Below, in pieces: positions 32,501 to 44,071 of a stretch of DNA of 64,000 nt. This DNA is from Rhizophagus irregularis. Its lineage: Eukaryota; Glomeromycota; Glomeromycetes; Glomerales; Glomeraceae. The stretch is from contig NC_089429.1 of assembly GCF_026210795.1 (NCBI RefSeq), positions 1,984,001 through 2,048,000 on the forward strand, read 5' to 3'. Made by a program: the position numbers and the translations under genes. Below the pieces are notes generated by a model, which was given only the letters and a program-made list of their open reading frames with translations, was not told the DNA's origin and did not search any database. Numbering within the stretch: position 1 is the stretch's first letter; every line of letters begins with the position of its first letter.

Positions 32501-32603
32501 ATTTTAGACGCGTTCTTTATTTAGTTTAGTAAAAAATTATATGGGTTAATTGGCTTTTTTTTTTATTAAGATCTTTAATTTTCCATAAACCCATAAATAC
32601 AGT
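29596..32603. other. 3 kb non-coding stretch between the two transposon genes
   Basis: No supported gene. 30000-30690 holds degenerate repeats of a T-rich tract ending in TAGG plus GGACGCGGGTAG and GGAATTTCNGGAATTGAC pieces (two clear copies). About 31687-31825 and 31848-31975 are diverged direct copies containing GATGCTCCTAACGACAAAGA. Short open frames near 31154-31398 and 32072-32254 are low-complexity Phe/Leu and not convincing. Confidence 0.55.
30922..30973 (+). other. tRNA-like hairpin pair (too short for a real tRNA)
   Basis: GTTGTTA pairs with AAACAAC at six of seven positions; inside are a perfect TGGAAC-ATT-GTTCCA hairpin and a perfect T-arm-like GTTGG-TTCGATT-CCAAC. Total 52 nt, no D arm. 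Probably chance or a tRNA-derived remnant. Confidence 0.2.
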
Positions 32604-34064
32604 ATGGCATTAAATTTTCCTACTGTTGAGGAACAACAATTTGAAGACTTTTCTACTACAATAATACAAAATTCAATAAGCTTTCTTGGTAGCGGTGATA
32701 TTAATGCGTTGGAATTGTGTGTGGAAAGATTGAATCTCTTGTCAGCAATGTACTCATATTTATTAAACGTAAGAGAACAACCATACTATATCACTCAAAT
32801 AAATACAATTTTACTGCTTAAAGACCAGTTGGAAACTCGGATTGAAAATTTGCAAGACGAAAGTTCAAACATTAATAGCAGGTTGGTTTCTTTTAAACCA
32901 ACAGGCGGAAGATATAAAGTAATCATTTTGGAATGTGCATTACGCTTATTAAGACAGGAAGGTTTTGAATGGACCCAGATTGCTGAAATTTTTGGGGTTT
33001 CAACAAAAACTATATATCGACGCCGAAAAGAATATAACATACCAGATGACTTAGCATCTTATACAGAAATAACCAACGAACAACTTGATGATCTTATTAG
33101 AGATTTGAGGGCTGAGCATCCCTTCTTTGGACAAGTTCTTTTAATGGGATCATTATGCTCATTAGGAATAAGAATTCCGCGTCAACGGTTGCGTGAATCA
33201 CTGCAACGAATTGATACTTTTGGTGTTCTCAACCGTTGGTCCAGCATTATCCCGAGGAGAGTATATAGCGTAGCTGGCCCCAATTGCCTCTGGCATATTG
33301 ATGGCAATCACAAACTGATACGATGGAAGTTTGTGATCCATGGTGGGATAGATGGGTATTCACGATTAATTACTTATCTAAGATGCTCAGGAAACAATAA
33401 GGCTGAAACTGTATTACACGCTTTTACAGAAGCATGCAATACTTATGGAACTCCTAGTCGTGTTCGAGCAGATAGAGGAGGAGAAAACATTCGAGTTCAA
33501 CGTTATATGGAGTCATTTAGAGGAAATGGCCGAGGTAGTTTTATAGCTGGTTCATCCGTACATAACCAACGCATCGAAAGGCTGTGGGTTGATCTTAAGC
33601 GCATATTAAAGATTTACATTATTGCTTTTAATTATTTAGAGGAAAATTGCGGTTTAGATATTGACAATACTGTATATATGTTCTGTTTACATTATGTATA
33701 TATGCCAAGAATTAATAATACTTTAAAATTATTCGCAGATGCATGGAATTTGCATTCAATCCGGACAGAACATAATTTGAATCCGACACAACTTTTTACT
33801 CGAGGAATGTTACAATATGGAATAAGAGGGATTGAAAATAATTTAGTAAGTAATTTAGAAGAATACGGCATAGACTGGGATGGTCCTATACCAACTATTG
33901 AATCTGACACAGTTACGGTTAACGAACCAACAAATATTTTAAATGCCAATCAATCTTTAAATTTAGCTTCTAGAATTGACCCTTTACAAACAGATGAATG
34001 TTATGGAATTAATGTTTATTTGGAATGCGTACGTACCGTTGCTGATATATTACAAAATTCTTAA
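32604..34064 (+). CDS. Integrase-core DDE transposase of the 18 kb transposon (IS3EU-like)
   Basis: A single-exon 486-residue protein from ATG 32604. N-terminal helices and a possible coiled coil (about 10-95) precede a helix-turn-helix (about 121-146, [22 protein letters not shown]). The integrase core (about 220-345) has the catalytic triad D233 (LWHIDGNHK), D290 (RADRGGEN) and E325 (NQRIERLW), a D-D(34)-E spacing. HGGIDGYSR and [11 protein letters not shown] are signatures of eukaryotic integrase-like transposases related to IS3. It would cut and rejoin the element ends. It is the only transposase inside the 198-bp inverted ends, and no break is visible. A host-domesticated copy is unlikely given its place inside the element. 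Confidence 0.9.
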   Translation: MALNFPTVEEQQFEDFSTTIIQNSISFLGSGDINALELCVERLNLLSAMYSYLLNVREQPYYITQINTILLLKDQLETRIENLQDESSNINSRLVSFKPTGGRYKVIILECALRLLRQEGFEWTQIAEIFGVSTKTIYRRRKEYNIPDDLASYTEITNEQLDDLIRDLRAEHPFFGQVLLMGSLCSLGIRIPRQRLRESLQRIDTFGVLNRWSSIIPRRVYSVAGPNCLWHIDGNHKLIRWKFVIHGGIDGYSRLITYLRCSGNNKAETVLHAFTEACNTYGTPSRVRADRGGENIRVQRYMESFRGNGRGSFIAGSSVHNQRIERLWVDLKRILKIYIIAFNYLEENCGLDIDNTVYMFCLHYVYMPRINNTLKLFADAWNLHSIRTEHNLNPTQLFTRGMLQYGIRGIENNLVSNLEEYGIDWDGPIPTIESDTVTVNEPTNILNANQSLNLASRIDPLQTDECYGINVYLECVRTVADILQNS

Positions 34065-35411
34065 TTACAGTAGAAAAAAATAAATCTTATGATTAACATT
34101 TAAAACTGTATAAATGATTTATTATATTGTTTTAAAGTTCACTATGTATTATCGTGTACTGTTTTTTGTTTGTATAAATTGGCCTGCAAACTTTTTAATT
34201 AAATTACTGCATCTACAATGCAATTTTGACATAATGATTATGCAATTCATTCTAACCATAAATATTCTAACTGGCAATTTAATTTTTGTGAAAAATCAGT
34301 AATGACAATTTATATTGATTCTAGATAAAATCACATATTACTAATTTTAAAATTTTCTTATTCTACATATTTTATTTTAAAGATCTATCAATTAAGTTTT
34401 AATAGAATTTATATTCTAATAAAAGGAATCAATAATAACAAGTAATTTATTTGGATTAACTTAAAATATTTACTAAAATTTATAATCTAATACTATTAGA
34501 TTAGATTACAATTTTAATTAATTTAATTAATCCATTAACACAAATTATTCTTTATTATTTTTTATTTATTTTTTTTAAAAGTACTATATTATTCTTTATT
34601 ATTTTTTTTTATTTTTTTTTAAAAAGTGCTATAATACAAATTTTTATATATTGCAATTAATAAGATCAGAATTTTCTTAAAAATAATTAAAGTAAACTAG
34701 CATCTTTAATAATACTATATATTATTATAAAAGCTATATTAGTATAATTAATTAAAATTAAAATAAAGGATAAGATTTTGAATATAAGATGAAGAAATAA
34801 AGAATATAAATAGGTGTTATTATATAATAAGAAATATTACTACTCTAACTAAAAAGAAATTATTAATTTTAAAAATTTTTATTTATTTTATTTATTACAT
34901 ATGCATTACTTTTAAATAAAATTGTGTAATACTAACTAAAATTAAAATATATAAGAAAAATTTTAGTCTTAATCTCCCATTATATTATATAAGACAATTT
35001 GTGCTTGTATGTATTTAAAATCATGATGGCGTTAAATAAATAATTTGTAAATATATATATACTTAATAAAATACAATAAAATTTAGTAGAAAAATCTTAT
35101 ATAAATATTATAAATTTTTAAATAAATTATTAAAAATATAATAAAATTTATAGGTTTTTTTATTTATAATAAATAATATTAATAATATATAAATAAATTA
35201 AAAAAAACATCAATTTATATTAAAAAAGTAAATAAAATAAATATACAATTCAAAAATATTTTTTATTTTATAATTCTTAAATAAATACATAATATTTAAT
35301 TATTTTATTAAATAAAATAGAATTATTTATAATTTATTTTATTAAAAATAAAAATAAAATAAAAATTAAAAAATTATCTTAATATATATAAATTTTATTT
35401 AGTTATATATA
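34065..35411. other. Extremely AT-rich spacer in the 18 kb transposon
   Basis: Almost only A and T with long runs of TTTATTATTTTTT and TAAATAAAATA. No gene or ordered repeat that I can support. Confidence 0.6.
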
Positions 35412-35631
35412 GTGCTTCGATCCGGATGAAAACTTGAATATTTTCATGTGACGATTATGGCTGAGAAAGATTATGAATTTCAGATTTAAACAGACTATAA
35501 TTTAAACCAACATTAAAGTATTATTATCCCAAAAATTTATACTAATTCTGGCCAAACTCATAGTGCCAGCGAAATTTAATGAAATTCAATCCGGATGAAA
35601 ATCCGGATAAAACCGCTACGGATCGAAGCAC
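35412..35631. mobile_element. Short MITE with TA duplication (mariner-like ends)
   Basis: 220 bp with inverted ends GTGCTTCGATCCG... and ...CGGATCGAAGCAC, flanked by TA on both sides (35410-35411, 35632-35633). Subterminal CCGGATGAAAA repeats occur at both ends. No coding capacity. Nested in the 18 kb transposon. Confidence 0.8.
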
Positions 35632-35852
35632 TAGTTATATAATAAAAATATATATAATAATTTGTAATAATAAATTCTATTAAATATAAAAAATAATAAT
35701 TAATCATCCTCCATATCAGTAGATATTGTATAACTACTTTATTATTTTCTTAATCATTTTGATTTAATTGGTAATACATTTAATAATAAAGAAATATTAA
35801 TAATTAAAATATTTCTTAATATTTCTTATATGTAATAATACATTTATAAATT

Positions 35853-36870
35853 CTAATAAATGCATCTTATCACTAGTTGGCTGTACTGGAATTTAGTAGA
35901 ATATAAATGATAAAGACGATTAACTTTAGATGTATTTCTAATAATAATATTAAAATGCATTTTATTTCCAGCATTTTGAATTCCAAGAATTCCAAATTTA
36001 TCTTTATCAAGTCTATTCCTTTTATATATATAATTTATTTCATTATTCATCTCTCTCCATAATTTTATCTTATCTTTTTCTTCTTTATCATTATTACAAA
36101 TTAAACAGGAACATTCTACAAATATAAGTTCAACTAATTTATCTTTTTTTTCTATAAACATAATATCAGGTCATTTTTCCTGTTTTTTATAATTTTTTCT
36201 TCTAGTTGCACTAGCTTTACTTTGTTTTTCAGCACTAAATAAATAATATTAATTAGATTATTTTAATATTTATATTATAATAAAATTTAATTAAACTTAC
36301 GTGCTAAGTAAATTAACATTTCCAATTATAAGATCCTTTAATGTAGTACGTAAAAGTGGAACAATAACATCAGTTACATATGTTCCTTTACTTTGTATAT
36401 TAGCAAATTCAGATTTAAATGCTGGATTTTTCCATATATTACTCCTTTTAAAATGTAAATTAATTATATAATTATAAATTTATAATAAATAATATTTTTA
36501 AATATTAAAAATTACTTACAAAGTATTAAGAATTTCTTTTGTAATTTCACACAATTTTTCATTTGATTCTATCCAAGTATTATTATATTTATATTTATTA
36601 TATAATAAATTTAAATTTTCTTTTTTAAAATCATTTAAAAATTGATTGCATTCTTCTTGAATAATATTTATTAAACTATTTATTTTTATTTGTTTTGCTA
36701 ATTTTATAAAAGATTGGTATGCTTCTACTGATAAATTTTTTATTATATCTGAATCATCACTAATTACTTAGCTAGCAATTGAATCCTTCCAGGTTAATTT
36801 ATCAATATCTATATATTCTAAATCTAATTGTATTTCTGAAGCATATGAAGAATTATTTGTCCAAAAAAAA
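35853..36870 (-). pseudogene. Decayed copy of a repetitive Glomeromycotina gene family
   Basis: Exon-like blocks on the minus strand, separated by AT-rich GT-AG gaps: about 36540-36720 (EECNQFLNDFKKENLNLL, then TWIESNEKLCEITKEILNTL), about 36300-36445 (SEFANIQSKGTYVTDVIVP) and 35853-36235 (AEKQSKASATRRKNYKK, then VECSCLICN, LWREMNNEINYIYK and FGILGIQNAGNKMHFNI). The last block has an in-frame TGA (about 36165-36167) between its two halves, and another stop lies in the first block region. The domain order resembles a large uncharacterised family I associate with Rhizophagus genomes; the function is unknown. It is inside the 18 kb transposon in the opposite orientation, so probably a captured or inserted host copy. 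Confidence 0.55.
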
Positions 36871-37729
36871 TTATATAAATTTATATTAAAAAATTAAATA
36901 ATATTAATTGTTAAAAAAAACAAATACCTTAAGTTTCTTTTTTAAATCATTTATATTATATTTGATTTCTTTGTTATTAAGAACTTTATTATCTATTTCA
37001 ATATCACAAATACTATAAATACCTTCAAAAGCAATTTGAAATCAGCGCAAAAAATTGTATTTTAGTAAATAAAATATTAATATATATATGTTTTTAATAT
37101 CATGAGCTCATATAGTCATGTTATCAGAATATTATAACAAAGTTATCATTTCTGTATGGCCTATACATAGTGAAACAACTTTGTTTTTTACATATAAATT
37201 TTTAAAACTTATAAAATTAAAGTCTTAGTACTTTCCATACGTCCTCAGAGTTGAATATTCGATACTATGTAGCCTATAAAACAAGTACATATTATATCGT
37301 TATACTTTATTGTGTAAAGTTGAATTCAACACTAGTATGTTTATTAGATTCACCCAATAGACTAAAATATTATAAGTCTAAAAATTTATCAAAAAATGCA
37401 CCATTCATCATTTAATAAATTGATTTTTAATAATATTTTAAACATACCTATTCAAAATATTATTTATTTTATCTTAAGCTTCCATTTTTTAAAATTTTTC
37501 AGTTTTTAATGCTTCATTACTAGCTTTTTCTACTGTTTATTTAATTTTTCTTTTTCTATTAAAGGTTTATCTTTCATTATCTAATAAATAACAGAAAAAA
37601 AAGTAATATGATTTAATGGTGAAGTAATAAGAAAATTATAAATTTTGTTATATAATAATTCGGACATATTTGTTAATTAATAAATTAATCAAAAAATAAA
37701 ATAAAAAATATTACGCTGTCCTTTAAATA
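36871..37729. other. AT-rich spacer
   Basis: No supported gene. A short block near 37030-37330 is less AT-rich but shows no conserved frame. Confidence 0.4.
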
Positions 37730-38900
37730 GCTTTAAATAGTTTTTTTAATATTATATAATAAATTATATTTATAAATTACAATTACATATATTAGTAAAA
37801 TAAAAATTTTTTATATCTGTATCATTATATTTTATTTACCTTATATCAATTTCTTAGTATCGTTGATATAATTTCTATAAATTAAAAATTATTAATATTA
37901 TATTATTATTTACAGTAGTTTTAATAAATAAAATATTAAATTGGTAATTTTTTTTATATGCATTATTACATATTCATATACATTTATACTTATCTTTAAA
38001 ATTTTTTTTATCTGCATCATTATTTTGTGATTATATAATAATAAAAAATTATATAAGTTCGTTGAATTAATTTCTTAATATCGTTGATGTAATTTCTATA
38101 AATTAAAAATTATTGATTATTTACAGTAGTTTTAATAAATAAAATATTAAATTAGTAAATTTTTTATCTGCATTATTACATATTCATATATATTTATACT
38201 TATCTTTAAATTTTTATCTGCATCTTATCTGCATTATTTAGTTACATATTTATATATATTTATACTTATCTTTAAATTTTTTTATCTGTATAATTATTTT
38301 GTGATTTGTAATTATATAAATTTGTTGAATCAATTTCTTAGTATTGTTGATGTAATTTCTATAAATTAAAAATTATATATTTATATACATTTATACTTAT
38401 TTTCAAATTTTTTTATCTTTATCATTACATATTTACATACATTTATACTTATCTTTAAATTTTTTTTTATCTGCATCATTATTTTGTGATTTTGTGACAA
38501 TAAAAAATTATATAAATTCATTGAATTAATTTCTTAGTATCGTTAATGTAATTTCTATAAATTAAAAATTATTGATGTTATATTATTATTTACAATAGTT
38601 TTGATAATAAAATATTAAATTAAAAAATTTTTTTATCTGTATTATAACTATTATTATTCCATATTTATATACATTTGTATTTATCTTTAAATTTTTTTTA
38701 TTTGCATCATTATATTTTATTTACCTTTGAATTTTTGTGATTTTTGTAATTTTTGTAATAATAAAACTTTAATGAATTAATTTCTTAATTTCGTTGATGT
38801 AATTTCTATAAATTAAAAATTATAAAGTTATATTATTATTTACAGTAAATTTTGATAAATAAATAAAATAAATATTAAATCAAAAGGTTTTACATTTATA
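37730..38900. repeat. Degenerate tandem repeat, units of about 200-260 bp
   Basis: At least five copies of a unit containing TTTCTTAGTATCGTTGATGTAATTTC, then TATAAATTAAAAATTATTGA, TTTACAGTAGTTTT and TATACTTATCTTTAAATTTTTTTATCTG (each given in part) start near 37850, 38070, 38335, 38530 and 38783. No coding. Confidence 0.7.
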
Positions 38901-38943
38901 TTATTATATTTATATTTATTTATATGGAAATAATAATTTTATG

Positions 38944-39095
38944 CAGGTGTGTTGCAATGCACCCCCCCTTTTTGGAATTATTAAATAGTAAATTTGCTGA
39001 TCATAACATGATCATAAATGATCAACAAATTTACTATTTAAAAATTTCTAAAAAAAGAAGGGTGCGTTCATATACAGGTGTGTTCAAATTTTAAA
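38944..39095. mobile_element. Palindromic MITE flanked by CAGGTGTGTT repeats
   Basis: Direct repeats CAGGTGTGTT flank a near-palindrome: left arm GCAATGCACCCCCCCTTTTTGG with TTAAATAGTAAATTTGCTGATCAT, right arm its complement. The 10-bp flanks would suit a Mutator-like element. Confidence limited by the small size. Confidence 0.55.
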
Positions 39096-39883
39096 CCCTA
39101 TTTATATTTATCTTTAAAATTTTTTATAAGTTTTTATAATAATTAAAAATTATTTATTAAAGTAATTTCTTTTATTCATAATAATTAAAATTTTATAAAT
39201 CTGATTTTTTAATATTGTTTGTTGATCTAACTTCTATAATAACTAGAATATGCGATTTTCTGGAGGACTTTGTCCCCAAATATAACATCTATAATTGAAA
39301 AAAATCTTTAATATAAATAAATTGAATTGTGTAAAATATTATTGAATAATAAAATTTCATTATAAAAAATCATGCTTTAATAAGGTTTTATATAATTTTT
39401 TCTTAAAAATAATATATCTAAGGGATATAGGAAAATGCAATTCCATATCACAAAAATGCATTGTTTGTGATTTGACTACAATTTTTACTGAATTTATATT
39501 GATTTGATCACAGAATTACATAATTTGAATATGGAATTTACATGATTTGATCAATGAATTTACTATTTAAATTACGATTATTAGCAATTTATATGAATTT
39601 GATTTAAATAATAATATTTTATTTTTTATTTTTTTTTTTAATGATTTATATATGCTTTATTGATATGTAGTTTATATACCATACAAACAAATTATCATAA
39701 GCTATATGAAAATAATAATATTTTATTAAATTATTAAATTAAATATAAAAATATAACAAATCCTTAGTATCATGTAATTATAATTAGCCAATAATAATAT
39801 AAAATAATTTTTATCATTTAAAATAATAATATAAGTTGTAATAAGTGTTCTAAGGTTAATACAGCTACAAAAAATGAAATCTT
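39096..39883. other. AT-rich spacer
   Basis: Contains short repeated TTTATATTGATTTGATCA pieces near 39480-39600; no gene seen. Confidence 0.4.
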
Positions 39884-40655
39884 ATGAAAATTAATATTCA
39901 AGTGGTTTCAACCTGCCTGAACAACTTTCAATTAATAAATGAAGTTGATTTCATTTGTCCAAAGTGGAGATATTATGCTCTAAATTAAAAAAAAAAGAAA
40001 AGAGAGTTAATATCATCAAGAAAAATGCAAATTTCTTTAAACACTACACTTACATTCATGAAAATTAATATTCAAGTGATTTCAACCTGCCTGAACAACT
40101 TTCAATTAATAAATGAAGTTGATTTCATTTGTCTAAAATGGAGATATTACGCTCTAAATTAAAAAAAAGAGAAAAGAGAGTTAATATCATCAAGAAAAAT
40201 GCAATTTTCTCTAAACACTATACCTACATTCATGAAAATTAATATTCAGGTGATTTCAACCTGCCTGAACAACTTTCAATTAATAAATGAAGTTGATTTT
40301 ATTTGTCCAAAATGGAGATATTACGCTTTAAATTAAAAAAACAGAAAAGAGAGTTAATATCATCAAGAAAAATGCAATTTTTTTTTAAACACTACACCTA
40401 CACTCATGAAAATTAATATTCAAGTGATTTCAACCTGCCTGAACAACTTTCAATTAATAAATGAAGTTGATTTCATTTGTCCAAAGTGGAGATATTACGC
40501 TCTAAATTAAAAAAAAGAAAAGAGAGTTAATATCATCAAGAAAAATGCAATTTTCTTTAAGCACTATACCTACATTTATGAAAATTAATATTCAGTGATT
40601 TCAACATGCCTGAATAACTTTTAATTAATAAATGAAGTTGATTTTATTTGGTGAA
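39884..40655. repeat. 174-bp satellite, about 4.4 copies
   Basis: Units start at 39884, 40058, 40232, 40406 and 40578 (partial). Each contains ATGAAAATTAATATTCAAGT, TTTCAACCTGCCTGAACAAC and GAGAGTTAATATCATCAAG. Copies differ by only a few percent, so the array is recent. No coding frame. Confidence 0.92.
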
Positions 40656-42833
40656 AAAAGAAGTTTAATTTAAAAAAATTTATATAAAAAATAAATGTAA
40701 TATAAAAATTAATAACTGAGATAACAAAAATATGAAAATAATCTGACATGAATTTTAAATTAATTTTTACATTAATTTATCCCTTAAAGTGTTTTGCAGC
40801 TAAATTTGGTTGCGATTTACCACTACTCATGTACCGATCTAAACTGTAATACAATGAAATTCCATGGAATCCTCTGTGGAAATTCTGAAAATTCTGCGAA
40901 ATTTAAAACAATAACAATCATTTAAAGGATAAATTCAAGAGTTTAAAATAAAAATAGTAAGAAAAATATTTTTTATAAAATATTACATTATTTTCTAAAA
41001 GAAATACACTTATAAATTTAATTGTAATTATGTAATATCCAAATATTTAATCTTACAAATAGAAAAAAAATGTAAAAAAAAAATTTCATGATGTTTTATA
41101 AAAAAAGAAAAAAATTTAAAAAAATTTTCACACATCATACCATTATTAGGCATGCCCGTACAATAACATATTTAAAAATTTTTGATAAAATTAATTAACC
41201 AAGATTGGATTAGCCACAAAAATCTGCATATGATCATGATATTTTAATATTTTATCTATAATAAATACGGAATAGATTGGATGTAATTATTCATACGAGA
41301 AATATATATATATATATATATCTAACACTTTTTTTAATTGATTATCACAAGATCTATATGATCATCTATACGTTTTTAATTTTTTAACGAAAAAGAAATA
41401 TATTTAAAACTTTATTTAGTATTTCTTTGAAGATCAATAATGATCACCAAAATCAAATATGAATATAAAACTTATTGTTTGATGTCACAAGTTAATATGT
41501 AGTGAAAGTGGCACAAAAATGAATATTTTGTAATTTTATTCTAATGATATCAAAGAAGCAATATTGCAATATTGCAATAATAATATTCATAGTTATAGCA
41601 ATAGCAATAGCAATAGCAATAGTAATTGCAATTGCAATTTATATAGCATAGCTATAAACTTCAACTACGAAGTTCACATGATGCATTTTCAAAAAAATGA
41701 AAATCTGCATGAAGATTAGAGGATCACTAACTAATTAAGCGAAAAAGTGAATAGATAAGAAAGGTTATGCAAGATCGTCGTTGCGTCGAAAGTTATCTTA
41801 CCGCAAATTATATGTTGTAATATGTATTACTTGTATTCTGTAAATCTTATAAATAATGATAATTTAATCTTATATTTGAAAATCATATGATTAGACTATC
41901 AATTTGTTTTTCAATTTTAAAAGAAAAATTTAAGTTAAAATTAAAAGAAACTTTTTAATTAAACTATAATTTTTACTATAATTTATAACTTATCTATAAA
42001 TTTTTTACTTGTAATTAATATTATTTGTTAAAGTAACTTATTACATGTTAATTAAGTAATATTATTGAATTAAATTTTTTAATTTAGATTAACTCAATTC
42101 GATTTGAGTTAAAATTTAGATTAATTTGACTCAATTCAAGTTAAAAGTTTTATTAAATTTAACTTGACTCAATTTGACTCAACTCTATTAAAAATTAACT
42201 CAACTCAATTCGACACAACTTATTTATAGGATAATTCAACTCAACTTGACTCATTAGGAGTTCTACTTTTAATAATATAATAATTGTCTGATTTTTGTAT
42301 TTTTTATCTTTATAATATAATTTCTTTTAATATAATACCTGATTTAGTTTTATTTCTTTTTTCTAATATTTTATCTCTCATTTTTGATTATTTTCTTTGT
42401 AAAATTTTTAGGTGTTATTAATTAAAATAAAATCAAAAAAATTCATGATTGCATTGCAGTCTATATGGAAAGTTAAGGGTAAATTATTCTAATATATAAT
42501 TTATATTTTAAAAAAGTAATATTGGTAATAAAAGAAATTAATAATATTATATATATCATATATATAATAAATATTTATTTTTGAAAAAAAATTTTATTTT
42601 TATTTTTTAAATTAAATTTTACTTTTTTCTTTTATCTTCCTTTTATACTTCCATTAATTTTATTGTTTTATTTTTTTATTCCTTTTATTTTTTTTTATTT
42701 CCTCTTTTTGTTTCTTTTTTATTTGTTTTTTTCTTTCATTTTTCTTTCTTTACTGATTTTTTCATTTTCTTTATTCTTTTTATTTATTTTTTTCATTTTT
42801 TGTTTTTTTGTTACTCTTATCTTAGCTTTTGAC
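40656..42833. other. AT-rich stretch with simple repeats
   Basis: Holds a (TA)n run near 41303-41321, an (AGCAAT)n/(TAGCAA)n microsatellite at about 41595-41640, a degenerate AACTCAATTCGA/AATTTGACTCAA repeat around 42060-42260, and a T-rich pyrimidine tract at 42600-42810. No supported gene. Confidence 0.6.
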
Positions 42834-42950
42834 TATACATGCCACCCAAATTTTTTTGGGCTGCTGTGATTATAAGTAAAATCCTAAATTCAATTATGAC
42901 ATCCCAAATTATAATTATGATATCTCAAAATAATTTGGGCAGCATGTATA
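42834..42950. mobile_element. Small MITE with TATACATGC... inverted ends
   Basis: 117 bp with inverted ends TATACATGCCACCCAAATT and AATTTGGGCAGCATGTATA. Flanks CTTTTGAC and CTTTCAAC could be a decayed 8-bp duplication. No coding. Confidence 0.55.
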
Positions 42951-43257
42951 CTTTCAACTGCATTTTTTTGTTTTTTACTTTTCTTTTTATTGCTATTTCT
43001 GATTTTTATTAATATATCTCTATTCAATGAATAATAAAATTTTTGTTAAAAATTACTACTGCAATTTTAAATTTTAAATAGATCAAATTATAGTTGATTT
43101 AATTTTGGCCAGAATTATGTACTAATTCTGGCCGGAATTATACAATTTCCTAAAAAGAAAAGTAGTATTACATAAGATTCCAAATGTGTACTTGAATTTT
43201 CACTCAAAAAGGAAATGATTAACATATAGTTTGGCCGGAATTATAAATTGTAAACTT

Positions 43258-43868
43258 GTTTGCACTTTAACATTAAATGCTTTACCTGTTGGTAAATGGT
43301 TTGCACTTTAACATTAAATACTTTACCTGTTAGTAAACTGTTTGCACTTTAACATTAAATGCTTTACCTGTTAGTAAACTGTTTGCACTTTAACACTAAA
43401 TGCTTTACCTGTTAGTAAATGGTTTGCGCTTTAACATTAAATGCTTTGCCTGTTAGTAAATGGTTTGTACTTTAACATTAAATGCTTTGCCTGTTAGTAA
43501 ACTGTTTGCACTTTAACATTAAATGCTTGGCCTGTTAGTAAATGGCTTGCACTTTAACATTAAATGCTTGGCCTGTTAGTAAATGGTTTGCACTTTAACA
43601 TTAAATGCTTGGCCTGTTGGTAAATGGTTTGCACTTTAACATTAAATGCTTTACCTGTTAGTAAACTGTTTGCACTTTAACATTAAATGCTTTGCCTGTT
43701 AGTGAACGGTTTTACTTTAACATTAAATGCTTTACCTGTTGGTAAACAGTTTGCATTTTAGTATTAATGCTTTGCCTGTTAGCAAACTGTTTGCACTTTA
43801 ATATTAAATGCTTTGCCTAACTTAATAAACTGTTTGCTCTTTATCATTAAATGCTTTACCTATTAACA
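43258..43868. repeat. 41-bp tandem array, about 15 units, right subterminal region
   Basis: Unit: GTTTGCACTTTAACATTAAA followed by TGCTTTACCTGTTAGTAAACT, repeated about 15 times with few changes, and running directly into the right inverted end. The same unit, inverted, lies next to the left end in about 1.5 copies. Likely transposase-binding or spacing repeats (inference). Confidence 0.93.
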
Positions 43869-44065
43869 AACTTTTGTGTAACATAACTGGAAAGTCAAAC
43901 AATTTGACGATATTGGCAAAGGATATGACGGTATTGTCAAAGGATATGACTCTAAAGTCAAATGGTTTGACGGTAATGGCAAATCATTTTGACTTTACAT
44001 TTAACCTTAAACGTTAAACAATATGTAGTTCACCTTTAAACTTCTGTCCAGCCTGGCATTCCATA
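43868..44065. repeat. 198-bp terminal inverted repeat, right
   Basis: Complement of 26031-26228 with about six mismatches; ends CCATA. Confidence 0.92.
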
Positions 44066-44071
44066 AAAACC
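44066..44071. repeat. Target-site duplication AAAACC (right of the 18 kb transposon)
   Basis: Matches 26025-26030. Confidence 0.85.

Larger units (their letters stand above)
26031..44065 (+). mobile_element. Giant (18 kb) DNA transposon with integrase-like transposase and HECT gene, IS3EU-like
   Basis: An 18,035-bp element. Ends start TATGG and finish CCATA and are 198-bp inverted repeats with about 6 mismatches (26031-26228, 43868-44065). 6-bp direct repeats AAAACC flank both ends. Subterminal 41-bp repeats lie next to both ends: about 1.5 units on the left and 15 on the right. Two plus-strand genes look intact: a spliced HECT-type E3 ligase (26780-29595) and a single-exon DDE integrase-core transposase (32604-34064). 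The remaining ten kb is very AT-rich, with satellites, MITEs and a host-family pseudogene that probably landed later. TAY/RTA-type ends, 6-bp duplication and an IS3-like integrase core fit the eukaryotic IS3EU superfamily as I recall it. Intact genes and near-identical ends suggest moderate youth. Confidence 0.88.

Noticed and set aside
42663-42869. Open frame of Phe, Leu and Ile only
   Set aside because: Produced by a T-rich pyrimidine tract; low complexity.
43258-43868. Regular 41-bp array considered as CRISPR
   Set aside because: Units are continuous with no unique spacers, and the genome is eukaryotic; it is a transposon subterminal array.
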